Source: Pseudomonadota bacterium (GTDB lineage: Bacteria; Pseudomonadota; Gammaproteobacteria; Burkholderiales; Thiobacillaceae). Taken from it: a stretch of DNA of 39,547 bases. The notes beneath the pieces are model-generated. The model was not told the DNA's origin. It saw only the letters and a program-made list of their open reading frames with translations, and made no database searches. The position numbers and the translations under genes are program-made. Below are positions 25,613 through 33,322 of this stretch, one piece after another. The stretch spans positions 1 to 39,547 of the forward strand of contig JAJXTE010000008.1 of the NCBI GenBank assembly GCA_021784115.1, read 5' to 3'. The number at the start of each line of letters is the position of its first letter. The first letter of the stretch is position 1.

Positions 25613-27126
25613 GGCGGATTGACGCCGGGGGGGGGCCATTGCGCAGGGGGCGACATCGCCTGCTGGGGCCGCTGGCCACCGGTCTGGGATACTACCTGGG
25701 CGCGGTGCTCGGGGTGGCGGCCTCGTCCATGTCCGAGGGCATCGCCATCTTCTGGCTGCCCAATGGCATCCTGCTGGCGGCGCTGTTGCTGGCGCCCCGG
25801 CGCGACTGGCCACCGTACCTGCTGGCGGCCGTGGCGGCGGAAATCGCCGCCGACCTGCCGACCTTCACCCTCGCGCAGGCGCTCGGCTTCGCCGCAGTCA
25901 ACCTGTTCGAATGCCTGCTGGCCGCCTGGCTGCTGCAGCGCGTCGCCCGCCCATTTACACTCGACCGGCTGCGCCATGTCGCCCTGTTCGGGCTGGTCCT
26001 GGTGCTCGCCAGCGGGCTGGCGGCCGTGCTCGGGGCGTCGATCTATTCGCTGAGCATCCCGACCACCACGTCGTTCTGGGACTTCTGGATCATCTGGTGG
26101 CTGGGCGACGCCATGGGCGTGCTGCTGGTCACGCCGCTCGTGCTGGGCTGGCTGCAGCAGGGCCCGTCCCGAGAACTCGAACGACGTCATTTCCTGGAAG
26201 CCGCAGCGCTAGTGGCACTGACGCTGCTGCTCACGATCTGGGTTTTTTCGCAGCTCGCTACCGACAGTTTCCCCAAAAGGCCGTTCCTGCTGTTTCCGCT
26301 GCCCCTGTGGGCGGCCGTCCGCTTCGGGGTGCGCGGCGCGGCCAGTGTCGCGCTGCTGATTGCCGCCATTGTCATCACCGCCACGCTGAACGACATGGGC
26401 CCCCTGCTGGCCGCTGCGCCGGCCGACACGGTATTGCTGCTGCAGGAATATCTGGCCGTGCTGGCATTCTCGTCCCTGGCGCTGGCTGCGCTGCTGCAGG
26501 AGCTGCGCGCGACCTACGACAAACTCGACCGCCTGAACCACGAACTCGAAGTGCGGGTCGAAGCCCGCACCCGTGAATTGCAGCAGGTTAACCAGCGGCT
26601 CGAGGAACTGGCTTCGGTTGACCCCCTGACCGGTGCCAGCAACCGGCGCCATTTTCTGGAACAGGCCAGGGCCGAGATCAGCCGCGCGAAGCGTCAGGGG
26701 CTGCCCTTGTCGGTGATCATGCTGGACATCGACTTCTTCAAGTCGATCAACGACCGCTATGGGCATGAGAGCGGCGACCAGGTGCTGGTTGCGTTGGCCG
26801 CCACCATCCATGCCACGCTGCGCGGCGGCGACATCTTTGCCCGCATGGGCGGCGAGGAATTCATCGTCATGCTGCCCGGTCAGGGGCTTCAGGAAGCCAT
26901 GCAGATGGCCGAGCGCCTGCGCCTGCTGATCGCGCAAAACGAGGTGCCGGGCTGTCCGGCCCGCATCACCGTCAGTGCCGGTGTCGCCGGTCTGGAGCAT
27001 GCGTCGGAAGACATTGTCGACCTGCTGCGGCGCGCCGACCGGGGGCTCTATCGGGCCAAGCACCAGGGCCGCAACCAGGTCTGTGCGGAACAGGGGCCGT
27101 CGCCGGACGCGCTGGCCGACGCCTAG
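25600..27126 (+). CDS. Membrane diguanylate cyclase, MASE1-GGDEF
   Basis: A 508-residue enzyme making c-di-GMP from two GTP at the inner membrane. Residues about 20-305 form a MASE1 sensor with some eight transmembrane helices (WLPNGILLAALLLAPRRDWP is typical). A coiled-coil linker (about 310-340, NHELEVRVEARTRELQQVNQRLEELA) leads to the GGDEF domain (about 343-498): DPLTGASNRR, MLDIDFFKSINDRYGHESGD, the active-site GGEEF at 417-421 and a product-inhibition I-site RGGD at 408-411, the normal five residues before it. It is therefore predicted active and feedback-inhibited. The ATG at 25600 has no properly spaced Shine-Dalgarno and lies in a hairpin loop. A nine-G tract fills codons 10-12, and TTG at 25639 just after it is an alternative start. 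Confidence 0.92.
   Translation: MAPVGRIDAGGGPLRRGRHRLLGPLATGLGYYLGAVLGVAASSMSEGIAIFWLPNGILLAALLLAPRRDWPPYLLAAVAAEIAADLPTFTLAQALGFAAVNLFECLLAAWLLQRVARPFTLDRLRHVALFGLVLVLASGLAAVLGASIYSLSIPTTTSFWDFWIIWWLGDAMGVLLVTPLVLGWLQQGPSRELERRHFLEAAALVALTLLLTIWVFSQLATDSFPKRPFLLFPLPLWAAVRFGVRGAASVALLIAAIVITATLNDMGPLLAAAPADTVLLLQEYLAVLAFSSLALAALLQELRATYDKLDRLNHELEVRVEARTRELQQVNQRLEELASVDPLTGASNRRHFLEQARAEISRAKRQGLPLSVIMLDIDFFKSINDRYGHESGDQVLVALAATIHATLRGGDIFARMGGEEFIVMLPGQGLQEAMQMAERLRLLIAQNEVPGCPARITVSAGVAGLEHASEDIVDLLRRADRGLYRAKHQGRNQVCAEQGPSPDALADA
25627..25635 (+). repeat. Nine-G homopolymer in the diguanylate cyclase N terminus
   Basis: Nine consecutive G occupy codons 10-12, before the first transmembrane helix. 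A gain or loss of one G would break the frame from the ATG at 25600. Confidence 0.85.
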
Positions 27127-27145
27127 CCTGCCGCGCCCCGGAAAA

Positions 27146-27445
27146 TCAGCAGCAGCCGCTGCCCTCGTCGCGCTTGGGGCATCCCTCGGGCCGGTTGCGC
27201 GGCGGCAGCGGGCAGCGGTTGATTTCGTCCGCGCCGCGCTGGAAGTAGCAGGTCATGGCGCTGGACGCGATGCCCAGCAGCCAGAACACGAAGAAGCCGA
27301 TGGTGTAGGCGGCGATGCGCTGTTCGATCAGCGCCTCGCCGCGATACATGATCTGCAGCGGGTCGAACAGCGTGGTGAAGATGATGTCGGCCACCCCGGC
27401 AACGAGGAAGGACGGCCACAGAATGTGGATCAGGCGCTGCATCAT
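27146..27445 (-). CDS. Small membrane protein with cysteine-rich tail, last gene of the cbb3 operon
   Basis: A 99-residue protein of unknown function. Two transmembrane helices lie at about 9-30 (LWPSFLVAGVADIIFTTLF) and 46-66 (AYTIGFFVFWLLGIASSAM), with a charged loop between. The tail (69-99) carries C78, C89, C98 and C99, next to C66 at the membrane edge, and ends in Gly-Cys-Cys. Such a tail could bind metal. GAGGA is about 7 nt before the ATG at 27445; a second ATG follows at 27442. It lies 25 bp after the DUF3149-type gene and reads in the same direction as ccoNOQPG-fixH, so a role in oxidase assembly or copper handling is suggested by context alone. It is convergent with the diguanylate cyclase gene, with a 19-bp gap and no clear terminator. 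Confidence 0.72.
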   Translation of the reverse strand: MMQRLIHILWPSFLVAGVADIIFTTLFDPLQIMYRGEALIEQRIAAYTIGFFVFWLLGIASSAMTCYFQRGADEINRCPLPPRNRPEGCPKRDEGSGCC

Positions 27446-27470
27446 GGCGGGGTCCTCGCGTCGGCGGCAA

Positions 27471-27605
27471 TCATTCTTCGGGGCTGTTCATCTTGCGCTT
27501 GTACCAGACCATCAGGGCGATCGCCATGCCTATGATGAAAAGGATGGTGAAGAGGCTCAAGAGCCCGATCGGGCTGCTGAACAGCAGGTTGAGTACGACG
27601 TCCAT
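27471..27605 (-). CDS. DUF3149-like small membrane protein
   Basis: A 44-residue protein: MDVVLNLLFSSPIG, one transmembrane helix (about 14-34, ending IALMVWY) and a short tail KRKMNSPEE. The LFSS.IGL.SL pattern and length resemble the DUF3149 family, which has no known function. GGGAGA sits 5 nt before the ATG at 27605, and the gene lies 16 bp after fixH, so it is very likely translated. It sits where ccoS is found in many cbb3 clusters, but I see no CcoS-type sequence. Its function is unknown. Confidence 0.7.
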   Translation of the reverse strand: MDVVLNLLFSSPIGLLSLFTILFIIGMAIALMVWYKRKMNSPEE

Positions 27606-27621
27606 TTAAGTCTCCCTGTGG

Positions 27622-28134
27622 TTATTGAACGATGGGCTCGAATGACAGCGTGGCAGCCTGCGTGAATGGGGAATGCAGCACGCCGGCGAGACGCCAGGTG
27701 GACGCGGTGTCGACCAGCTGGGCATGCCACTTGCCATTGGGCATGGCGGGAAGCGCGGCGAGATAGCGGCCGCCGCCGGCAGCATTCAGCGTGAGGGTGT
27801 GGTCCATGCCCTGATGGGTCGGGTGCGCCAGGGTGAGGACCAATTGCCCGGGATAGGTCTTCAGGTGTCCGGCCAGCGTCAGCATGAGCGTGCCGTCCAC
27901 GCTCTTCAGCGTGGCGATGAGTCCCAGAGCGCGCGCGGCGTCGTCGCGCTCCAGCGTCTGGTTGATGGCGAGCCCTTCCTTGTAATAATCCCCGACCACC
28001 AGGCCGTCGGCCGTCTTGAAGGCAATCCATGCGGTGGTGAGGCCGGCGACGACCGCGGTGGCGGGCAGGCTCACGAGAAACCACGGCCACGGTTCGCGAT
28101 ACCAGGGCTTGGACTGCGTAGCGGGATGGATCAT
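27622..28134 (-). CDS. fixH: FixH-family cbb3 oxidase accessory protein
   Basis: A 170-residue membrane-anchored protein. The FixH pattern is KPWYREPWPWFLVSLPATAVVAG, a transmembrane helix at about 17-40, then DGLVVGDYYKEGLAINQTL and a periplasmic beta-domain (about 65-170) with LTLAHPTHQGMDHTLTL. FixH (also called CcoH) is needed for assembly or stability of cbb3 oxidase in other proteobacteria. AAAGGG lies about 10 nt before the ATG. The gene follows ccoG by 20 bp in the same operon. Confidence 0.88.
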   Translation of the reverse strand: MIHPATQSKPWYREPWPWFLVSLPATAVVAGLTTAWIAFKTADGLVVGDYYKEGLAINQTLERDDAARALGLIATLKSVDGTLMLTLAGHLKTYPGQLVLTLAHPTHQGMDHTLTLNAAGGGRYLAALPAMPNGKWHAQLVDTASTWRLAGVLHSPFTQAATLSFEPIVQ

Positions 28135-28154
28135 GGCGTCGAGTCCCTTTCAGG

Positions 28155-29576
28155 CTAGCGGTTGAAGAATTTGGTTGCGACGTCCTGCCTGATGCGCGGA
28201 TCGTCGGTGGTCTGCACGGTGAACGTGACGTCGATCGAACGGCCTTTCAGTTCTTCCGGATCCGCGATCAGGCTCACGGGAACGTCGATCGTCTGCAGGG
28301 GATCGGCCGCGATGTCGCGTGTGGCGGTCACCACCTGCAGGTCTTCGATCCCTTCCGCCTGGATGGTGTAGCGATGCGGGGCGCCGTCCTTGTTGATGAT
28401 CTGCAGCCGATAGACGTTCTCGATCATGCCCTCGTCGGTTTCCTTCGACAGCGCCACGCGGTCGCGCACCACGTCGACCCGCAGCGGCACGCGGGTGGCG
28501 AGGCTGTAGACGAAGGCAGCAGCGATCAGCGTCAGCAGCACGGTGTAGATGATGGTGCGCGGACGCAGGATGTGCCTGACGATGCCGGTGTCGGGGTATT
28601 TCCCCTTCACCACGTTTTCCGTGGTGTAGCGGATCAGTCCGCGCGGATAGCCCATCTTGTCCATGATCTGGTCGCAGCCGTCGATACAGGCGGCGCAGCC
28701 GATGCATTCGTATTGCAGACCGTTGCGGATGTCGATGCCGGTGGGGCAGACCTGCACGCAGACGTTGCAGTCGACGCAGGTGCCGAGGCCGGCCGCCTTG
28801 TAATCCGTCTTCTTGCTGCGCGGGCCGCGCGGTTCGCCGATGGAACTGTCGTAGGTCACGGTCAGCGTGTCCGAATCGAACATCACGCTCTGGAAGCGCG
28901 CATACGGGCACATGTACTTGCAGACCTGCTCGCGCATGAAGCCGGCGTTGCCCCAGGTGGCGAAGGCGTAGAACAGGATCCAGAAGGTTTCCCACGGACC
29001 GAGACTGGCACGGAGCGTTTCCGCGGCCAGCGTCTGGATCGGCGTGAAATAGCCGACGAAGGTGAAGCCGGTCCACAGCGCGATCGCGAACCACACGGCG
29101 TGCTTGAGCCCGCGCTTTCTCAGCTTGTTGGCGTTCCATGGCGACTGGTCGAGTTTCTTGCGCGCGACGTGGTCGCCCTCCAGCCAGTTTTCCACCCACA
29201 TGAAGATTTCGGTGTACACGGTCTGCGGGCAGGCGTAGCCGCACCACAGCCGGCCGGCCACCGCGGTGAACAGGAACAGCGACAGCGCCGACAGGATCAG
29301 GAGGCCGGTGAGGTAGATGAAATCCTGCGGCCAGAACACCAGCCCGAAGATGTAGAACTTGCGCGCGGCCAGGTCGAACAGCACCGCCTGGCGGTTGTCC
29401 CACTGCAGCCAGGGCAGGCCGTAGTAGAGCGTCTGGGTCAGCAGCACCAGCGCGATGCGCCAGTTGGCGAACACGCCATGCACCGCGCGCGGCTGGATCT
29501 TCTCCCGGATCGCGTAGAGCTGCTGCTCGGTTGCGGGGTCGGCGTGCTTGGGCGCAGGGGCGGGGTTAGGTTCCAT
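28155..29576 (-). CDS. ccoG: Cytochrome c oxidase accessory protein CcoG (FixG/RdxA)
   Basis: A 473-residue polyferredoxin-like membrane protein. Several transmembrane helices in the N-terminal half (VFANWRIALVLLTQTLYYGLPWL; FIYLTGLLILSALSLFLFTAVAGRLWCGYACPQTVYTEIF) precede two ferredoxin-type cysteine clusters near 265-305 (CVDCNVCVQVCPTGID and CIGCAACIDGC), then a C-terminal Ig-like domain (about 370-473). CcoG is a cupric reductase needed for copper delivery to cbb3 oxidase in other proteobacteria. I chose the ATG at 29576; the frame is open to 29693 through non-coding hairpins. It has no good Shine-Dalgarno and follows ccoP after 113 bp of structured sequence. Confidence 0.93.
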   Translation of the reverse strand: MEPNPAPAPKHADPATEQQLYAIREKIQPRAVHGVFANWRIALVLLTQTLYYGLPWLQWDNRQAVLFDLAARKFYIFGLVFWPQDFIYLTGLLILSALSLFLFTAVAGRLWCGYACPQTVYTEIFMWVENWLEGDHVARKKLDQSPWNANKLRKRGLKHAVWFAIALWTGFTFVGYFTPIQTLAAETLRASLGPWETFWILFYAFATWGNAGFMREQVCKYMCPYARFQSVMFDSDTLTVTYDSSIGEPRGPRSKKTDYKAAGLGTCVDCNVCVQVCPTGIDIRNGLQYECIGCAACIDGCDQIMDKMGYPRGLIRYTTENVVKGKYPDTGIVRHILRPRTIIYTVLLTLIAAAFVYSLATRVPLRVDVVRDRVALSKETDEGMIENVYRLQIINKDGAPHRYTIQAEGIEDLQVVTATRDIAADPLQTIDVPVSLIADPEELKGRSIDVTFTVQTTDDPRIRQDVATKFFNR

Positions 29577-29599
29577 GTGGCCGGATCGTGTGATTTTGA

Positions 29600-29647
29600 G
29601 GAATTGGCCTATCAGGCTGAAGCCGGACGGACGGATAGGGCAATTCC
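29600..29647 (-). promoter_or_regulatory. Long intercistronic hairpin between ccoP and ccoG
   Basis: The arms 29600-29612 and 29635-29647 pair over 13 positions with one mismatch, around a 22-nt loop. No T-run follows on the minus strand, so it is not an intrinsic terminator by the usual rule. It could stabilise the upstream oxidase mRNA. Confidence 0.55.
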
Positions 29648-29652
29648 CCACC

Positions 29653-29673
29653 GCATCCTGACTGGCCGGATGC
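29653..29673 (-). promoter_or_regulatory. Second hairpin just after ccoP
   Basis: GCATCC (29653-29658) and GGATGC (29668-29673) flank a 9-nt loop, 16 bp past the ccoP stop. With the longer hairpin it makes a tandem structure between ccoP and ccoG. Confidence 0.45.
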
Positions 29674-29689
29674 GGCAGGAAACAGAGGG

Positions 29690-30979
29690 TCAAATAATGC
29701 TGGCCTCCACCCGGCGCGCTTCGGCCGGTCCGCCTTCACCCGTCGTCACTTCGGGCTTGCGCAACTCGATCCGGTCTTCGGCAATTCCGGCCGCCGTCAA
29801 CGCGTCGCGAACGGCCTTGGCGCGGTTCTTGGCGAGCTCGGCGTTGGCTGCCGCGCTGCCGGTCGCATCATGGTAGCCGGAGATGGCGATGCGGGCGTCC
29901 GGATTGGCCTTGGCGAAATCGATGATGGGCTGCAGGGCCGCGGTCGCTTCGGCGCTCATCTCCGCCTTGCCGGTGTCAAAGTACATCTTGGCCGCCTGCG
30001 GCGAGGCGGGCGCAGCCGCTTCGGCAGCCGGCGCCGCCGGTGCAGGTTCTGCGGTGTTGGCCACTCCGCCCCCCAGCCCGTACACATACGCTGCCAGCAG
30101 ATGCAGCTTGGCGTCCTTGTTGGAGGTGGTGCCGAGCGTCTGGGTCAGGGCGGGCATGACGCCATTGCGGCCCTTGCTGATGGTCTCGATGATCGTCGCT
30201 TCGCTGCCGCCATACAGCCATACCTTGTCGGTGAGGTTGGGGGCGCCCAGCGCCTTCATGCCGGTGCCGTCAGGCATGTGGCAGGCGGCGCAGTTCTCGG
30301 CGAATACGGTCTTGCCCGCAGCGGCCAGCGTGGCGTCGTGCTTGCGGCCCGACAGCGACAGCACGTAGTTGGCCACCTGCCTGACCTTCTCGGCGCCGAG
30401 GACCTGGCCCCACGGCGGCATCACGCCGTTGCGGCCGTTGGTGATGGTGGCCACGATGGTGTCGGGGTCGCCGCCGTAGAGCCAGTCGCCGTCGGTGAGG
30501 TTGGGGAAGCCCTTGGCGCCCGTGGCATCGGAGCCGTGGCACTGCGAGCAGTAGGTCAGGAACAGGTGCTTGCCGATGGCGCGCGCGTTGGGGTCGGCGG
30601 CCACGGTGGCAATGTCCTGCTTCATGAAGCCGGCGTATACCGGCTGGAACTTGGCCTCGGCGGCTTTCACTTCGGCCTCGTACTCCCCTATGGACGTCCA
30701 TTTCAGCATCCCGGCGTAATTGCCGAGCCCCGGCCACAGCGCCAGGTAGCCGAGCGCGAAAATCATGGTGCCGTAGAACAGGCCCAGCCACCAGCGCGGC
30801 AACGGGTTGTTGAAATCCTGCAGGTCGCCGTCCCAGGTGTGCTCCATGAGTTCGGCCTTCTCGCCGGGCGCGAACTTGCGCGTGGTCTGCGACTTGAGAA
30901 ACACCCAGGTGCCCACGATGCTCGCCAGGGTGAGGACGCTGATGTAGATCGGCCAGAAGCCGCTGGTGAAATCACTCAT
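29690..30979 (-). CDS. ccoP: cbb3 oxidase diheme subunit CcoP with C-terminal OmpA-like domain
   Basis: A 429-residue fusion. Residues 1-300 are a normal CcoP: two transmembrane helices (about 8-28 and 66-84), two c-type heme domains with C144-C147-H148 (CSQCH) and C230-C233-H234 (CAACH), and axial Met candidates M187 and M275. After an Ala/Pro linker (about 305-330), residues 331-429 form an OmpA-C-like domain: KMYFDTGKAEMSAEA, ISGYHDATG with D371, and AELAKNRAKAV with R386. That Asp and Arg match the pair that grips diaminopimelate in peptidoglycan. Ordinary CcoP ends near residue 300. The domain would face the periplasm, so the oxidase could be tethered to the cell wall. AAGGAGA is a strong ribosome binding site, and the start overlaps the ccoQ stop by 4 bp. 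Confidence 0.93.
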   Translation of the reverse strand: MSDFTSGFWPIYISVLTLASIVGTWVFLKSQTTRKFAPGEKAELMEHTWDGDLQDFNNPLPRWWLGLFYGTMIFALGYLALWPGLGNYAGMLKWTSIGEYEAEVKAAEAKFQPVYAGFMKQDIATVAADPNARAIGKHLFLTYCSQCHGSDATGAKGFPNLTDGDWLYGGDPDTIVATITNGRNGVMPPWGQVLGAEKVRQVANYVLSLSGRKHDATLAAAGKTVFAENCAACHMPDGTGMKALGAPNLTDKVWLYGGSEATIIETISKGRNGVMPALTQTLGTTSNKDAKLHLLAAYVYGLGGGVANTAEPAPAAPAAEAAAPASPQAAKMYFDTGKAEMSAEATAALQPIIDFAKANPDARIAISGYHDATGSAAANAELAKNRAKAVRDALTAAGIAEDRIELRKPEVTTGEGGPAEARRVEASII

Positions 30980-31146
30980 TTCTTGTCTCCTTGTTGGGCG
31001 GGCGTGTCGTCGTCATCCTTGAAGGGCAGCTTGGCGTCCTCTTCGAAGCGCTGCTTGTTGCCCTTGCTGAATGCCCACCAGACGATGCCGATGAACACCA
31101 GGACGAAGACCGCCGTGATGATGCCGCTGATCGTTCCGCTGTCCAT
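30976..31146 (-). CDS. ccoQ: cbb3 oxidase small subunit CcoQ
   Basis: A 56-residue single-pass membrane protein: MDSGTISGIITAVFVLVFIG, transmembrane helix at about 6-26, the typical IVWWAFSKGNK, then an acidic tail (EEDAKLPFKDDDD). CcoQ/FixQ stabilises the oxidase complex. It starts 7 bp after the ccoO stop and overlaps ccoP by 4 bp (ATGA), which fixes both its frame and its end. Confidence 0.9.
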   Translation of the reverse strand: MDSGTISGIITAVFVLVFIGIVWWAFSKGNKQRFEEDAKLPFKDDDDTPAQQGDKK

Positions 31147-31153
31147 GCGGGTC

Positions 31154-31759
31154 TCAGTTCTTCGGGGCGTGGGTGCCCAGCACCTGCAGGTAGGCGATGA
31201 CGGCCTCGAGCTCGGTCTTGCCTGCCAGCGCGGCGGGCGCTTCGGCGATCTCCTGCTCGGTATAGCCGTGGCCGACGAGGTCCAGCGTGCGCATCTTGGC
31301 CTGGATGCCGGTGTCCTTGAGCGGGCGGTCGAGCCAGGGATAGGCGGGCATGTTGGATTCCGGCACCACGTCGCGCGGGTTCATCAGGTGCGCCACGTGC
31401 CAGGCATCCGAATAGCGGCCGCCGACGCGCGCCAGGTCGGGGCCGGTCCGCTTGGATCCCCACAGGAAGGGCCGGTCGTAGACATATTCGCCCGCCACCG
31501 AGTAATGGCCATAACGCTCGGTCTCGGCACGGAATGGCCGGATCATCTGCGAATGGCAGCCGACGCAGCCTTCGCGGATGTAGATGTCGCGCCCCATCAG
31601 TTGAAGCGCCGTATAGGGCTTGAGGCCCTCCACCGGCGTGGTGGTGGACGTCTGGAAGAACAGCGGGACGATCTGCACCAGCCCGCCGACGCTGACGATG
31701 AGGATGGTCAGCACGATCAGCAGACCGAGGTTCTTTTCAATGCTCTCATGCGAAATCAT
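31154..31759 (-). CDS. ccoO: cbb3 oxidase monoheme subunit CcoO
   Basis: A 201-residue membrane-anchored cytochrome c. The N-terminal helix (about 11-34, [21 protein letters not shown]) is followed by [21 protein letters not shown] and the heme site C65-C68-H69 (CVGCH), then [22 protein letters not shown], which is highly typical. The methionine in [13 protein letters not shown] is the likely axial ligand. CcoO passes electrons between CcoP and the catalytic subunit. GGAGA precedes the ATG, 11 bp after ccoN. Confidence 0.95.
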   Translation of the reverse strand: MISHESIEKNLGLLIVLTILIVSVGGLVQIVPLFFQTSTTTPVEGLKPYTALQLMGRDIYIREGCVGCHSQMIRPFRAETERYGHYSVAGEYVYDRPFLWGSKRTGPDLARVGGRYSDAWHVAHLMNPRDVVPESNMPAYPWLDRPLKDTGIQAKMRTLDLVGHGYTEQEIAEAPAALAGKTELEAVIAYLQVLGTHAPKN

Positions 31760-31770
31760 GGTCGGTCTCC

Positions 31771-33213
31771 TTAGGCGTGGACGGCTTGCGGGATGGCGGC
31801 GTCATTCACGACGCGGCCGGCGCGGACGGTCTGCCAGACGTTGAAGGCCATCATCAGCATGCCGGTCAGGAACAGCGTGCCGCCGGTCAGACGGATGCCG
31901 TAGAACGGGTACATGGTCTTGATCACCTGGGCGAAGCTGTAGGTCAGCGTGCCGTCGGCGTTCGCCGCGCGCCACATCAGGCCCTGCGCCACCCCCGCGA
32001 TCCACATCGAGGCAATGTACAGAACGACGCCGATGGTGGAGAGCCAGAAGTGCCATTCGATCAGCTTGGTGCTCCACATCGACTCGCGGCCGAACAGGCG
32101 CGGGATCAGGTAGTACATGGAGCCGATGGTGATCATCGCCACCCAGCCGAGCGCGCCGGAGTGCACGTGGCCGATGGTCCATTCGGTGTAGTGGCTCAAT
32201 GCGTTGACGGTCTTGATCGACATCATCGGGCCTTCGAAGGTCGACATGCCGTAGAACGATAGCGCGGTGACGAGAAACTTGAGGATGGGGTCGGTGCGAA
32301 GCTTATGCCAGGCGCCGGACAGGGTCATGATGCCGTTCATCATGCCGCCCCAGGATGGCGCCAGCAGCATCAGCGAGAACACCATGCCCAGGCTTTGCGC
32401 CCAGTCGGGCAGGGCGGTGTACTGCAGGTGGTGCGGGCCGGCCCACATGTAGATGAAGTTGAGCGACCAGAAGTGGACCACCGACAGGCGATACGAGTAG
32501 ATCGGGCGGCCGGCCTGCTTGGGAATGAAGTAGTACATCATGCCGAGGAAGGCGGTGGTGAGGAAGAAGCCCACTGCATTGTGGCCGTACCACCACTGCA
32601 CCATCGCGTCCTGCACCCCGGCGTAGGCGGAGTAGGACTTGTACCAGGCGCTCGTGCTGCCGCCGAGAATCCAGGGCAGCTCGGCGCTGTTGACGATGTG
32701 CAGCAGCGCGATCACCAGGATGTAGGCGCCGAAGAACCAGTTGGACACATAGATGTGCCTGGTCTTGCGCTTGACGATGGTACCGAAGAACACCAGCGCG
32801 TACGACACCCACACTACCGCGATCAGCAGGTCGATCGGCCATTCCAGCTCGGCATATTCCTTGGAACTGGTGATGCCCATCGGCAGCGTGACCGCCGCCA
32901 GCACGATCACCGTCATCCAGCCCCAGAAGGTGAACGCTGCAAGTTTCTCGGCCCATAGCCGCACCTGGCAGGTGCGCTGCACGATGTAGTAGGAGACGGC
33001 GAACATCGCCGAGCCGCCGAAGGCGAAGATAACCGCGTTGGTGTGCAACGGTCGGAGGCGTCCGTATGAAAGCCACTCGATGCCAAACGTCAGATCCGGC
33101 CAGATCAGTTGCGCGGCCAGGATGACCCCGACCAGCATCCCGACGATCCCCCACACCACCGTCATGATGGCGAACTGGCGGACGACCTTATAGTTGTAGG
33201 TTGTCGCTTCCAT
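31771..33213 (-). CDS. ccoN: cbb3 oxidase catalytic subunit CcoN
   Basis: A 480-residue heme-copper oxidase subunit with about 12 transmembrane helices, reducing oxygen to water with high affinity. The metal ligands are visible: H57 ([10 protein letters not shown]), H211 ([11 protein letters not shown]), the pair H261/H262 (AGPHHLQY) and H349/H351 ([11 protein letters not shown]). Y241 in the [11 protein letters not shown] helix is the candidate cross-linked tyrosine that replaces the one in aa3 oxidases. GGGAGA about 5 nt before the ATG decides the start. It is the first gene of the operon ccoN-O-Q-P-G-fixH and two small genes, read from the AT-rich promoter region at 33220-33322. Confidence 0.96.
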   Translation of the reverse strand: MEATTYNYKVVRQFAIMTVVWGIVGMLVGVILAAQLIWPDLTFGIEWLSYGRLRPLHTNAVIFAFGGSAMFAVSYYIVQRTCQVRLWAEKLAAFTFWGWMTVIVLAAVTLPMGITSSKEYAELEWPIDLLIAVVWVSYALVFFGTIVKRKTRHIYVSNWFFGAYILVIALLHIVNSAELPWILGGSTSAWYKSYSAYAGVQDAMVQWWYGHNAVGFFLTTAFLGMMYYFIPKQAGRPIYSYRLSVVHFWSLNFIYMWAGPHHLQYTALPDWAQSLGMVFSLMLLAPSWGGMMNGIMTLSGAWHKLRTDPILKFLVTALSFYGMSTFEGPMMSIKTVNALSHYTEWTIGHVHSGALGWVAMITIGSMYYLIPRLFGRESMWSTKLIEWHFWLSTIGVVLYIASMWIAGVAQGLMWRAANADGTLTYSFAQVIKTMYPFYGIRLTGGTLFLTGMLMMAFNVWQTVRAGRVVNDAAIPQAVHA

Positions 33214-33237
33214 ACACGTCTCCCGTGATTGATGACT

Positions 33238-33259
33238 TGATTAGCACATGATTAGTACA
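33238..33259. repeat. Tandem 11-bp repeat in the ccoN leader
   Basis: TGATTAGCACA (33238-33248) and TGATTAGTACA (33249-33259) are adjacent with one mismatch. More TGATT copies lie at 33226 and 33271, so the spacing is 12, 11 and 22 bp, near one helical turn. Confidence 0.6.
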
Positions 33260-33285
33260 TGCGAATTTAATGATTGGTTTCGCAT
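33259..33285 (-). promoter_or_regulatory. Inverted repeat at the start of the ccoN transcript
   Basis: ATGCGAA (33259-33265) and TTCGCAT (33279-33285) are perfect complements 13 bp apart. With the predicted transcription start near 33288, they would form a 5' hairpin or an operator just past the promoter. Confidence 0.5.
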
Positions 33286-33294
33286 ATGAAGATA

Positions 33295-33322
33295 AATATA
33301 TCCATTTAGTAGGGTGTGTCAA
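33295..33322 (-). promoter_or_regulatory. Candidate sigma70 promoter of the cbb3 operon
   Basis: On the minus strand, TTGACA (33322-33317) and TATATT (33300-33295) are 16 bp apart, six of six and five of six matches. The leader to the ccoN ATG would be about 75 nt. No canonical FNR box is visible in the 233-bp gap. Confidence 0.6.

Noticed and set aside
29870-31774. 634-codon open frame antisense to ccoP, ccoQ and ccoO
   Set aside because: It covers three certain oxidase genes and has shadow composition.
33226-33242. FNR/ANR box upstream of ccoN
   Set aside because: TTGAT occurs twice (33229, 33237) as direct, not inverted, half-sites with the wrong spacing.
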